Source of the DNA: Paraniabella defluvii
GTDB taxonomy: Bacteria > Bacteroidota > Bacteroidia > Chitinophagales > Chitinophagaceae
DNA length: 64,000 nucleotides
Assembly (NCBI GenBank): GCA_019316985.1
Contig: CP079215.1
Span: 2,542,001 to 2,606,000 of the forward strand
Direction: 5' to 3'
This document shows, piece after piece, positions 50,161 to 60,051 of this stretch. The position numbers and the translations under genes are program-made. Numbering within the stretch: the stretch's first letter is position 1; each line of letters begins with the position of its first letter. The notes below the pieces were generated by a model that saw only the letters and a list, made by a program, of their open reading frames with translations, made no database searches and had not been told where the DNA came from.

Positions 50161-50326
50161 TTTTTTGTTTTAAGAAATTTTAAAGAAGTGAGAAACAGTA
50201 ACCAAGATCAATGAACATTTATGTAACATGGAACTTTAATACTGAATATACACCATAATAATATTACAAATATACTGGTAAATTAATCGTATCCCCAATA
50301 AATTTATTTTATCAAATAATTACTAA

Positions 50327-50354
50327 AAACGCCTGGCTATGAGGCCAGGCGTTT
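50327..50354 (-). terminator. Terminator of the rpsF-rpsR-rplI operon
   Basis: AAACGCCTGGC (50327-50337) pairs with GCCAGGCGTTT (50344-50354); T-run follows on the minus strand, 25 bp after rplI. Confidence 0.85.
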
Positions 50355-50378
50355 AAAAATGCTCTGAAAAAGGAATAA

Positions 50379-50822
50379 TTACTCAGCAACTACTTCAAAC
50401 TCAAGCTCTGTTGAGTGGCCGTTGCCAAAGTCGAGGTAGCTTTATGCGTACCTAATTCTTTCACTTCTTCGTTAATATGAATTTTTTACGGTCGATTTCG
50501 TAGCCTTTTTGCTCACGAATGGCTCTGCTGATCTGCAGATTGGTTACGCTACCGAAAATTTTACCGGAAGTACCTGTTTTGGCACCGATTTTAAGCGCAG
50601 AAGCACTTAGTTTGCTGATAACATCATTAATAGCAGCTAACATAGCATCTTCTTTTTCTTAGCCTGCTTCAGCCTTTCTTCCAGCTGTTTTTTGTTGCCT
50701 GCATTGTTTTCTACTGCTAGTTTACGGGGCAGTAAAAAGTTGCGTGCATAACCATTTTTTACGGTTACCACTTCGTTGGCGCCACCCAGGTTGTCTACAT
50801 CCTGTATTAAAATTACTTCCAT
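50379..50822 (-). CDS. rplI: Ribosomal protein bL9 (frameshifted)
   Basis: About 149 residues. Start at 50822 gives MEVILIQDVDNLGGANEVVT then VKNGYARNFLLPRKLA, the bL9 N-domain. Breaks lie near 50640 (AKKKEDAM restored), near 50485 (RKKIHINEEVKELG) and near 50430, after which DFGNGHSTELEFEVVAE ends at 50379. An essential-type conserved gene, so the breaks are sequence errors. A small hairpin lies 11 bp upstream of the start. Confidence 0.93.
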
Positions 50823-50998
50823 TTTTTGTATTGTCTGCCTGCCGCAGACGGGTTTTAGTTCCCTTTTGCCCAATCGATGATTGTGACTGTCTCCACCAGC
50901 AGTGGGTTAGGGAAGGTTACTAATAGGTTCATGGCTTAAGGTTCTTAGCCCATGGCAATTGCAATGAACTATCAACGATCCGCTATGAACTAAAAAAT

Positions 50999-51261
50999 CT
51001 ATTTCAAAAGATCTGTTACGTAAGGTAAAAGAGCCATCTGGCGTGCTTTTTTACAGCATCAGATACCCTGCGCTGGAATTTTAAGCTGTTACCAGTTAAA
51101 CGGCGTGGTAATAATTTACCCTGCTCGTTCAGGAACTTTTTCAGAAACTCTATGTCTTTATAATCAACATAGCGGATACCATATTTCTTAAAGCGGCAGA
51201 ATTTTTTTACGCGTTTGTCGCTTTTAATGGCCGTAAGGTATTTTATTTCATTCTTTGCCAT
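50999..51261 (-). CDS. rpsR: Ribosomal protein bS18 (one frameshift)
   Basis: About 88 residues. CRFKKYGIRYVDYKDIEFLK and GKLLPRRLTGNSLKFQRRVS are bS18 signatures. A T-run near 51047-51053 hides the end, which after repair is KKARQMALLPYVTDLLK with stop at 50999. It lies 4 bp after rpsF, its usual partner. Confidence 0.95.
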
Positions 51262-51265
51262 AATA

Positions 51266-51622
51266 TTAAGCCTCCACTGCTTTTTCGGTTCCTGTTTTTA
51301 CGCCACTAGCCTTTTTAGCATTATACTCAACGGCGTATTTGTCGAGTTTAGTGCACAGATGACGAAGTACTGATTCGTCGCGCAGAAGCTGTATTTTCAG
51401 CTTCTCATTGAAGTCGGATGGCGCAGTATATTCCATAACCCAGTATAAACCAGTGGTTTTTTTCTGGATCGGATACGCCAGTGATTTCAATCCCCATGGA
51501 TTTTCGTGAACGATAGAGCCACCAGCTTCAGTTACCAGACCGGCAAACTTTTTCTGGGCAGCTTTAAACTCGTCTTCGCTTAAAACCGGGGTAAAAATCA
51601 CCATCAATTCATAATTGTTCAT
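51266..51622 (-). CDS. rpsF: Ribosomal protein bS6
   Basis: 118 residues, intact. MNNYELMVIFTPVLSEDEF, then GLKSLAYPIQKKTTGLYWVM and LRDESVLRHL are typical. It pairs with bS18 on the 30S platform, in line with its place just before rpsR. Confidence 0.97.
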   Translation of the reverse strand: MNNYELMVIFTPVLSEDEFKAAQKKFAGLVTEAGGSIVHENPWGLKSLAYPIQKKTTGLYWVMEYTAPSDFNEKLKIQLLRDESVLRHLCTKLDKYAVEYNAKKASGVKTGTEKAVEA

Positions 51623-51678
51623 TACCCTGAAATTTGGTTAAAAAAATAAAAATATCCTCAGCTTTGGCTAAGGGGCTG

Positions 51679-51686
51679 CAAAGATA
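51679..51686 (-). promoter_or_regulatory. -7 box of the rpsF operon
   Basis: Minus-strand TATCTTTG (complement of 51679-51686) fits TAnnTTTG, 56 bp before rpsF. No exact TTTG is found at -33. Confidence 0.5.
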
Positions 51687-51758
51687 CAGTTTTTAAACGA
51701 AACGCGTAATTTGAAGCATATTTCCATGCTGTTTTTACCTAATTGATTGGTTTGTAGC

Positions 51759-52769
51759 CTAGTATTCAATAACTAGTTTCCCAATAGTGCTGCCGCTTTC
51801 CAGTTGGCGGTGTGCTGTTTTTAAATTCTCAGCTGAAAGACCATTTAAAGCAGCCGTTAAGGTAGCATTCAGTGTTCCGTTGTCAAAGAGTTCAGCGGCT
51901 TTATTAAGAATATGGTGCTGCGCTTCTATATCCTCTGTTTGAAACATAGACCGCGTAAACATCAGTTCCCAGTGAAAGCTGACGCTTTTCGATTTTAGCT
52001 GGCGTAGATTAACGGGCTGTGTAGGGTCGCTGATAGAACCGATAGCACCCTGGGGGTGAATTAACTCGGCGAAAGCATCCCAATATTGGTTAACATCCAC
52101 AAAGTCGAGAATGAAATCTACCTGCTGAAATCCTGCTGCCCGAACCTCATTCACCAGGTCGCGATGGTGCACCACATAATCTGCTCCCTGTTGCCTGCAC
52201 CATTCAGCCGATTCGGGCCTTGACGCCGTAGCCAGTACGGTTAACCCGGCTACTTTTTTAGCTATTTGAATAGCGATTGAACCAACGCCGCCAGCGCCAC
52301 CAATAATCAACACTGTTTTTCCTTTGTCTTTCTCGTTGATCCGCATCCGGTCGAATAAAATTTCCCAGGCAGTTAACGTGGTAAGCGGCATAGCTGCGGC
52401 TTCGCTAAATGTCAGGGTTGCCGGTTTTTTGCCCACGATGCGTTCATCAACCAGTTGAAACTGCGCATTGGCACCACTTTTAGTGATATCGCCTGCGTAA
52501 TACACTTCATCTCCCGGCTTAAAAAGTGTTACGGCGTTGCCCACTTCTTCCACTATGCCTGCTGCGTCCCAGCCAATTATTTTAGGTGTATCCAATAGTT
52601 TTTCTTTGGCGCTGTTCTGTCTTATTTTATAGTCTACCGGGTTTACGCTGATCGCTTTTACCTGTACTAATATCTCGTGGCCTGTTGGCCGGGGTGTATC
52701 CGTTTCAAAATCAATAAAACTATCTGCTTCATTTATAGGTAGAGAGGTTTTAAATCCTACGGCTTTCAT
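51759..52769 (-). CDS. MDR-family (quinone oxidoreductase-like) alcohol dehydrogenase
   Basis: 336 residues, intact. GroES-like N-domain (VKAISVNPVDYKIRQ, IGWDAAGIVEEVGNAV, FKPGDEVYYAG) and a Rossmann domain with VLIIGGAGGVGSIAIQIAK. The zinc ligands of classical alcohol dehydrogenases are lacking, so it belongs to the zinc-free quinone oxidoreductase/ZADH group. Likely NADPH-dependent; substrate unknown. Confidence 0.9.
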   Translation of the reverse strand: MKAVGFKTSLPINEADSFIDFETDTPRPTGHEILVQVKAISVNPVDYKIRQNSAKEKLLDTPKIIGWDAAGIVEEVGNAVTLFKPGDEVYYAGDITKSGANAQFQLVDERIVGKKPATLTFSEAAAMPLTTLTAWEILFDRMRINEKDKGKTVLIIGGAGGVGSIAIQIAKKVAGLTVLATASRPESAEWCRQQGADYVVHHRDLVNEVRAAGFQQVDFILDFVDVNQYWDAFAELIHPQGAIGSISDPTQPVNLRQLKSKSVSFHWELMFTRSMFQTEDIEAQHHILNKAAELFDNGTLNATLTAALNGLSAENLKTAHRQLESGSTIGKLVIEY

Positions 52770-52898
52770 TATTGTGTATTTTTAATGTGAGTAAGTTCTA
52801 TAACAAACAGGTCAGTCTTTGAATTGTTTAAGAGATGGATCGGGTGCATAAAAAAGTTCTTCCACCGGAAGAACTGTAGCATTAATAAGATCAGGCAC

Positions 52899-53378
52899 CT
52901 ACTGATTATCGCCGAGGCTGTATTCATTATTTTCTTCGTCTTCCTCACCGATGTCTTCATTGTCATCGTCTTCTTCCTGCCCGGGAACGTCTAGGTCTTT
53001 ACCGTCCTGCGGCGTTTGCTCATCCAGCTTCTCGCCTTCGAAATCCGTGTCATCCAGCCTCGCTCTTTTCAGATCTTCGTCATCAACATTGTCCAGCGTT
53101 TCTGTGTCTTTGAGTAGCTCCCGTTCCTGCCGGGTAACATTCGTGTCGTCACTGGGATCAATGTCTTCTTCATCGGTTTCTTCGCCAAAAATACCAACGC
53201 CTTCTTCGTCGTCTGAAGCAATGGTAAGATTCTCCTCCTGGTTGGTTTCGGGAGGTTTTACATTGGCCTGGCCGGGAATATCTTCCACGTCGGGTAAATT
53301 AATTACCGTTTCTTCGGGCTTTAATTTTTCCCTGTCTTTTTCCGAATCATGTATATCGGAGGAGTTTAAGTTTGTCAT
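52899..53378 (-). CDS. Highly acidic, probably disordered protein
   Basis: 159 residues from ATG 53378 (MTNLNSSDIHDSEKDREKL); an in-frame extension upstream to 53429 reads poorly. Asp and Glu make up over a third of the residues, with runs such as EEDDDNEDIGEEDEENNEY and EETDEEDIDPSDD. No hydrophobic core, signal peptide or known domain. Comparable acidic proteins occur in Chitinophagaceae without known function. It lies between glmM and the MDR gene on the same strand. Confidence 0.7.
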   Translation of the reverse strand: MTNLNSSDIHDSEKDREKLKPEETVINLPDVEDIPGQANVKPPETNQEENLTIASDDEEGVGIFGEETDEEDIDPSDDTNVTRQERELLKDTETLDNVDDEDLKRARLDDTDFEGEKLDEQTPQDGKDLDVPGQEEDDDNEDIGEEDEENNEYSLGDNQ

Positions 53379-53453
53379 AGATAAAAGGTTTAGTACAATC
53401 TTAGGTTGACAAATACAGTGCCACGGCATATAAAGGGCGCTTAAAATAAAAAA

Positions 53454-53474
53454 GCCCGGCTGTAAGAGCCGGGC
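53454..53474 (-). terminator. Terminator of glmM
   Basis: GCCCGGCT (53454-53461) pairs with AGCCGGGC (53467-53474); minus-strand T-run follows. Confidence 0.85.
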
Positions 53475-53492
53475 ATACTGTAAAGTATTAGG

Positions 53493-54883
53493 TTACTTAA
53501 TTTCTTCTTTAATGTCTTCCATCAATTTATGGGCAATATGGTTGGCCTTGCTTTCAAAATCGCTTTCCGAATAAATACGGATAATGGGCTCGGTGTTGGA
53601 GGTGCGCAAATGAACCCAATCATTATCAAACTCTATTTTTAACCCATCTTCGTCATTAATAGGATTTTTGGCGTACTTATTTTTAATGCTTTTAAAAACA
53701 GAAGCCACGTTGATGCTGCTATCCAGCTCAATTTTATTTTTACTGATAAAATAATCCGGATATTGGCGGCGTAAAGAGCTGATGCTGCCTTTTTGATTAG
53801 CCAGGTGCGATAAAAATAATGCAATACCAATTAAGGCATCGCGACCATAATGAAAATCGGGCACAATAATACCACCGTTGCCTTCCCCGCCAATTACAGC
53901 GTTCGTTTCCTTCATCTTCTTTACTACGTTTACTTAACCCACAGCCGAAGGCGAGTAAGAGCCGCCTCTTTTCAATGTAATTTCTTTCAGGGCTTTTGTG
54001 CTGCTCATATTGCTCACCGTATTGCCCTGGCGGAGAGATAGCACATAATCGGCAACTGCCACTAATGTATATTCCTCGCCAAACATGCTGCCATCTTCAC
54101 AAACAAAGCAAAGCCTGTCTACATCGGGATCTACTGCAATGCCCAGGTGCGCCTTTTCTTTAACAACGGTGCTGCTTAGCTCAGTTAAATGATGAGGCAG
54201 CGGCTCGGGATTGTGCGCAAAATTGCCGGTAACTTCCTTGTTTAAAACAATAACATTATCAATGCCCAAAGCATTTAATAAAGCCGGAACAAAAGTGGCG
54301 CCGGTAGAATTAATGGCATCTACTACTACTTTAAAGTTTTTAGCGGCAATGGCGCCTTTATTTACCAGGGGATAGTTTAAGATGGCATCGATATGCTTTT
54401 GCATATAGGAATCATCTCTTTTAATGGTACCCAGTTTATCTACCGGTACAAAATTAAAATCTTCAGCTTCGGCAATGCGTAATAGCTCCTGGCCTGTTTC
54501 GGCAGAAATAAATTCTCCTTTTTCATTCAACAGTTTTAACGCATTCCATTCTTTGGGGTTGTGGCTGGCGGTAAGTATAATGCCTCCGTCGGCCCCTTCG
54601 AGGGGAACTGCTATTTCAACTGTAGGCGTAGTACTCAGGTCGAGGTCAATTACATCAATACCCATTGCAGATAAGGTAGACTGTACCAGGTTGCTTACCA
54701 TAGCTCCGCTGATACGCCCGTCCCGGCCAATTACCACTTTTATATTTTTATCTTTTCCCGCGTTTTTTTAAGGATGGCTCCGTAGGCGGCAGTAAATTTT
54801 ACTACGTCAACCGGTGACAATGTGTCTCCTGTTTTGCCGCCGATAGTACCGCGGATACCAGATATACTTTTGATAAGAGGCAT
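53493..54883 (-). CDS. glmM: Phosphoglucosamine mutase GlmM (two frameshifts)
   Basis: About 463 residues. MPLIKSISGIRGTIGGKTGD start, catalytic Ser in LTASHNPKEWNALK, Mg-binding VDPDVDRLCF, sugar-binding GGEGNGGIIVP and phosphate-binding LRTSNTEPIIRIYSES. Shifts lie near 54745 and 53930. It converts glucosamine-6-P to glucosamine-1-P for peptidoglycan and LPS. I choose start 54883; the upstream in-frame residues lie across the promoter. A phosphomannomutase assignment is less likely given ISGIRGT and HNP(K/E)EWN. Confidence 0.9.
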
Positions 54884-54916
54884 ATACTTATATGATTTTT
54901 TTATATTATCAGGGTG

Positions 54917-54924
54917 CAAATTTA
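54917..54924 (-). promoter_or_regulatory. -7 box upstream of glmM
   Basis: Minus-strand TAAATTTG (complement of 54917-54924) fits TAnnTTTG and lies 33 bp before the start. Confidence 0.5.
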
Positions 54925-55096
54925 CGAGCCATGCCGCGATTAACAGAAATTTGTGGATAATATTAATGTTAGAGAAGATTGAAAGTTGCATAAAAGTAAA
55001 CTGAGGATAAATGCAGTACAGGAAACGAACGTCCGTTGTTGTGAGGAAAATAGGGTGCAGATAAGGCCTATATTCCGTGGCTTGCCCAATTATAAT

Positions 55097-55104
55097 TACT
55101 TTTG
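55097..55104 (+). promoter_or_regulatory. -7 box upstream of metG
   Basis: TACTTTTG fits TAnnTTTG, 29 bp before the start codon. No clean -33 box. Confidence 0.4.
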
Positions 55105-55133
55105 CAAGCTAATTACAAGTATTAAAGTAGGTT

Positions 55134-57225
55134 ATGAGTGAATTTAAAAGAGTGCTGGTTACAGCCGCATTGCCTTATGCAAATGGTCCCATACATATCG
55201 GGCATTTGGCAGGTTGCTATATCCCGGCGGATATTTACGTGAGATTTCTCCGCGCGCAAAATAAAGATGTAAAGTTTATAGGAGGCAGCGACGAGCATGG
55301 CGTGCCTATTACCATCAGGGCTATGAAGGAAGGAGTATCTCCTCAACAGATTGTAGACCGGTATCATGAGCAGATAAAACACAGTTTCGGGCAAATGGGT
55401 ATTTCGTTCGACATCTACTCCAGAACCTCGAGCCCTGTGCACCACGAAACAGCAGCCGCTTTCTTTAAAAAGTTGTATGATGATGGCCTGTTTGAAGAGA
55501 AGGAAAGTGAACAGTATTATGATGAAAAAACGAATACTTTTTTAGCCGATCGCTATATAATTGGTACTTGTCCTGTTTGTGGTAATGACAATGCTTACGG
55601 CGATCAGTGTGAAAAATGTGGCAGTTCTTTATCGCCCGAACAATTAATTAATCCGCGCAGCGCATTGAGCGATGCCATACCGGTAAAAAAAAACAAAACA
55701 TTGGTATTTTCCATTGCAGAACTATGAAGAGTTCCTGAAAAAGTGGATACTGGAAGAACATACAGAGTGGAAGAATAATGTATACGGACAATGCAAAAGC
55801 TGGCTGGATAGCGGCTTGCAAAGCCGTGCTATGACCCGCGACAGTAACTGGGGTATTAAAGTGCCTTTGCCGGATGCTGAAGGAAAAGTGCTTTATGTAT
55901 GGTTTGATGCGCCTATAGGTTATATTTCTGCAACAAAAGAGTTGACAGAGAACTGGGCCGATTACTGGTGTCAGGAAGATACCAAGCTGGTTCATTTTAT
56001 AGGTAAAGATAATATTGTATTCCACTGTATTATTTTCCCGGCCATGCTAAAGGCGCACGGTAATTTTGTATTGCCTGACAATGTACCTGCGAATGAGTTT
56101 TTGAATATTGAAGGTGATAAAGTATCTACCAGCCGCAACTGGGCAGTTTGGGTACATGAGTATATCAAAGATTTCCCCGGCTGTGAAGACGTGTTACGTT
56201 ATGTGCTTTGTGCCAATGCCCCGGAAAATAAAGACAATGATTTTACCTGGAAGGATTTCCAGGATAGGAACAATAATGAGCTGGCTTCTATATTTGGGAA
56301 TTTTGTAAACCGCACATTTGTTTTAATGCACAAGCTATGCGGGGTAAGGTGCCGAAGTTGCATACTGCTGTATTAGACGAAAAAGACAAGCAGATCATTG
56401 CAGATATTGAAGCGGCGAAAGCAAAGGTTCAAACTGCGCTGGAAAATTATCGCTTCAGAGATGCCTTATATGAAGCAATCGACCTGAGTCGTAAGGGCAA
56501 TAAATATATGCAGGAGAAAGAGCCCTGGATTGTTGCCAAAAAGCTGGCTGAAGATCCGGAGGCGCAACAAAGTATTGACAACTGTTTACATCTCTGTTTG
56601 CAATTAACGGCCAACCTGGCTATTCTCATTAACCCGTTTTTGCCTGCTACCGCTAAAAAAATGTTGCATATGATGAAGGTGGTGGATAAGATGCTGGACT
56701 GGGATAATGCGGGGAAAATAAACCTGCTGAGTGTAGGCTATTCTTTACGTGCGCCCGAAATTTTGTTCAGGAAAATTGAAGACGCTGAAATTGAAGCGCA
56801 GATCCGGAAATTGAAGGCGGGCAGCCAGCAAAAACCGGAAGCGCCCGTAAAATCACCCACCGAAAAAGAAGAAATGGCGGCAGCAGCATCTGACTTGAAG
56901 CCGGAGATCTCTTTTGATGATTTCGCCAAAATAGACCTGAGATCGGGCACAATATTATCTGCTGAAAAAGTTGAGAAGGCCGATAAGCTGTTAAAGCTGC
57001 AGGTAGATCTTGGCTTCGAAAAAGAACAATTGTGTCGGGCATTGCCCAGCATTTCGATGCAGCGGCTATAGTAGGTAAAAGAGTGGTGGTAGTAGCCAAT
57101 CTGGCCCCCGTAAAATGAGGGGCATAGAAAGTAATGGCATGATCTTAATGGCTGAAGATGCGGCAGGCAAGCTGGTTTTTGTAAATGGAGAGGAGGGCGC
57201 TCTTGATGGGAGTAAGGTGAGCTAA
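55134..57225 (+). CDS. metG: Methionyl-tRNA synthetase with C-terminal tRNA-binding domain (frameshifted)
   Basis: About 697 residues. HIGH motif in [17 protein letters not shown]; zinc knuckle [22 protein letters not shown] variant KVSTSR at about 56119; [11 protein letters not shown] across a break. The C-terminal EMAP/Trbp-like domain ([20 protein letters not shown]) ends at 57225 with LDGSKVS. Breaks lie at the A9 run 55686-55694, near 56340 (G-run), near 57030 and near 57113, all homopolymers or their edges. Charges tRNA-Met; essential, so the breaks are sequence errors. Confidence 0.95.
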
Positions 57226-57251
57226 GCATCAGAAATAAATATACCAACAGA

Positions 57252-57287
57252 TAAAGGGCTTTTCATTTTTGAGAAGCCCTTTATTTT
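57252..57287 (+). terminator. Terminator of metG
   Basis: TAAAGGGCTT (57252-57261) pairs with AAGCCCTTTA (57274-57283), then TTTT. Confidence 0.8.
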
Positions 57288-57508
57288 GCCCTGTAGCTTC
57301 CTGACCTGAAGAGAATTCCCCGGCGCATCATGAAGGACTCCAGCACAAAAAAACGACTAAAGCTTTTTGTAGACGACTGTTGTGTTTGTCTACCATATTT
57401 TGTTGTCTGTCCACCAACAGCTGTTTTCAATCTATTAATGATTACTAAAAATTATCGCTGAAATATTTTTACAGGAGTGACCATTTTTGATCTCTAAAAA
57501 TATTTGCA

Positions 57509-57828
57509 ATGAAAGCGACAAAAATAATAGTACTGCTTTGCCTGCTTATCCTGGAATTAACTGTTACGGCGCAAAACAGGAATGTAAAAGTAAAGCCCTG
57601 GGTATGTACCAATGGATTTTGGGTAGTAGAAAGTAATTTAAAAGCGCCGCTTTTAAATAAGGTGAGATTTTACACCAACAGCGGTTTGCTGATGGAGGAG
57701 AAAGAGATGAATGGCGTTAAGCTGAACGTTAAAAAAGAAAGGTAAAAATAGCATTGAAACAAATGCTGGAAACGGTAATGCTGGCTTGGGAGCAGCAACA
57801 TAAAAGCGAATGGGTAAAAAGATATTGA
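57509..57828 (+). CDS. Small secreted protein (one frameshift)
   Basis: About 106 residues. Signal peptide MKATKIIVLLCLLILELTVTA, then a short beta-rich part (WVCTNGFWVVESNLKAP, KVRFYTNSGLLMEEKEMNG) and, after repair of the A-run near 57733, a helical C-terminal half (KIALKQMLETVMLAWEQQHK). Family not recognised; the layout is common among short Chitinophagaceae exported proteins. Its own terminator follows. Confidence 0.65.
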
Positions 57829-57849
57829 TTTTTTTCTTTAGCACAATTG

Positions 57850-57881
57850 GCCCCGTGTTTTTCCAGGCATGGGGCATTTTT
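57850..57881 (+). terminator. Terminator of the small secreted protein gene
   Basis: GCCCCGTG-type stem (57850-57857) pairs with CATGGGGC (57868-57875, one G-U), then five T. Confidence 0.7.
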
Positions 57882-57977
57882 AGTTAAAACCGTTTGTCGA
57901 CGAAAAAGTAATTTTCGGCAACTATTGAATCAAATATATTTTCGGCCGGGGTTCCATTGTATTTTTAAGGTGATACA

Positions 57978-59093
57978 ATGGAAAAATATCCTTTTATATT
58001 TTCTGACGAAAGAAAGTATCGCATCAGGCGGCACCTGGCGTTTTGGACATTCTGGTGGATCTTCCAGGCATTTTTATATTCTTTTATTGCGTGGAACAGT
58101 AACGGGCGTTATAACGAGCGGTTAATTATAGCCTTTATTGAGTCGTTTATATTTACCTGGAGCCATATGTTCCTGGCCTATGCATTAATGTATTTTGTGA
58201 TACCCCGTTTCCTGCTGCAACAGCGTTATTGGGCTACAGCTGTTTTAACGGTTACCCTGTTCCTGGTTACAGCATGGATTTCGGTTTTACTGGGTAATTA
58301 TATCATTAACCCAATCATCAATATATTGGCCGATCGTGGTTATGTATTCCGCGATGAAATGAAACCCATTATCATTCACCGGTCCATGATGGGCGGTTTA
58401 CGCGGAGGGCTTACCACGGCCGGCATCGCCGCCTCTATAAAACTGATGAAGCACTGGTATATCAAAGAACAGCGCAACCTTCAGCTTCAAAAAGAGAACG
58501 TAGAGTCCCAGCTACAGCTATTAAAGGCGCAGGTACACCCTCACTTCCTGTTTAATACTTTAAACAATATTTATTCGCATACACAGGATACGGCACCTGT
58601 TGCAGCCAGGCTAATTACGGGGCTGTCGGATATACTCCGGTTTATCCTTTATGAGGGAAATAATTCGCTAGTTCCCCTGGCCAAAGAACTCCAAATGATA
58701 CGGGACTATATTGAGCTGGAAAAAATAAGATATGGAAACAGGCTGGAGTTACACCTGGAGCTGCCAGATGATACAGCTGATTTGTATATAACGCCTTTAC
58801 TATTGCTTCCTCTGATAGAAAATTCATTTAAGCACGGGGCCAGCAGTATGCTGGATCAGCCCTGGATTAACATGCGGGTGACCTTGCAGGATACGCGCAT
58901 GCATATGAAGCTGGTAAATGGAAAAACCGGTGCGGCGCAACCGCTGAAATCTTCAGGGATCGGCATAAAGAATGTTAAAACCCGACTGGACTTGTTATAT
59001 CCCGGAAAACATGAATTTTATATCACCAATGAAGAAGAAGTGTTTATTTTGAATTTGAAAATGGAACTGAGCGAAAGCCTTCCGTGCCTCTGA
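57978..59093 (+). CDS. LytS-type sensor histidine kinase
   Basis: 371 residues, intact. Four hydrophobic segments in the first ~165 residues, then the His_kinase domain with phosphoacceptor motif QVHPHFLFNTLNNIY, N-box LLPLIENSFKHG and G-box SGIGIKNVKTRL. No periplasmic sensor domain, so it senses within the membrane or via a partner. It pairs with the LytTR response regulator 43 bp downstream. Confidence 0.93.
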   Translation: MEKYPFIFSDERKYRIRRHLAFWTFWWIFQAFLYSFIAWNSNGRYNERLIIAFIESFIFTWSHMFLAYALMYFVIPRFLLQQRYWATAVLTVTLFLVTAWISVLLGNYIINPIINILADRGYVFRDEMKPIIIHRSMMGGLRGGLTTAGIAASIKLMKHWYIKEQRNLQLQKENVESQLQLLKAQVHPHFLFNTLNNIYSHTQDTAPVAARLITGLSDILRFILYEGNNSLVPLAKELQMIRDYIELEKIRYGNRLELHLELPDDTADLYITPLLLLPLIENSFKHGASSMLDQPWINMRVTLQDTRMHMKLVNGKTGAAQPLKSSGIGIKNVKTRLDLLYPGKHEFYITNEEEVFILNLKMELSESLPCL

Positions 59094-59136
59094 TAAAAAT
59101 CATTTCTCCTGAAGCCGGACATTTGCAGAAACAAGT

Positions 59137-59864
59137 ATGATACGTTGCCTGATAGTTGATGACGAGCCATTGGCAAGAGATGTGATCCGCCGGTATATAT
59201 CGGAGATTCCCACGCTGCAGCTTGCCGGCGAATGCGCAAATGCGATACAGGCTTTTACGGCTTTGCAGCAGCAACCCATAGATCTTATCTTCCTGGATAT
59301 TCGCATGCCGCAGCTGAATGGCAACGACTTTCTAAAAGCGTTGAAAAATCCCCCAAAGTTATTTTTACCACCGCCTTTTCGGAGTATGCCTTGGAAGGAT
59401 ATGAGCTTGATGTGGTGGATTACCTGGTAAAGCCCATTCCCTTTGAACGTTTTTTGAAAGCGATTAATAAAGCCTACCATTTTACTGATCCTAAAGCTGC
59501 GGCCCGTCCGGTGGCTGACGATAAACGTTCTGAGTCATTCGTTTACTTTCGTGTTGACCGTAAAATGATAAAAGTAATGCTTGGGGATATTTTATATATC
59601 GAGAGTATGAAAGACTATGTAAAGATATTTACCACAGGCGCCAAAATTGTAACCAAACAATCGATTAGTTCGGTGGAGGAAATGTTACCAGAGCCGGACT
59701 TTATCAGGATCCACCGGTCGTTTATTGTTTCGGTACAAAAAATTACGTCCTATACACAGGAACTCTTGGAGGTGAACAAAACTGAACTTCCTATAGGCAA
59801 ACTTTACCGTAACGAGGTAATGAAGGTGTTGGACTACAAACATGCTAATTTAAAACAACGCTAG
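59137..59864 (+). CDS. LytTR-family response regulator (one frameshift)
   Basis: About 242 residues. Receiver domain: acidic pocket VDDEPLAR, phosphoacceptor LIFLDIRMP, conserved Lys in LVKPIPF. C-terminal LytTR DNA-binding domain: YFRVDRKMIKVMLGDILYIE and FIRIHRSFIVSVQKI. A shift lies near 59350 in the C/A runs, after which PKVIFTTAFSEYALEGYE continues. Partner of the kinase upstream; target genes not in evidence. Confidence 0.92.
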
Positions 59865-60051
59865 CACCTGGCAGATCTCTGCTGTTTCGCCTGCCGATTC
59901 AAAAATGTTCCTAATTACTTCTTAAAATTAACAGGCTGTTGCTGGTTGCCTTGTATCTTGAACAAGATATTCAGTCTTTTGTGTATATTTAGTAATATGC
60001 GTTCGCCTTCGGCATATAAATTGACTATCAAGAAAGACCAAATAGTAGTAT

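Noticed and set aside
52951..53409. Ser-rich open frame antisense to the acidic protein
   Set aside because: Direct mirror of GAA/GAC-rich codons; no start context or family.
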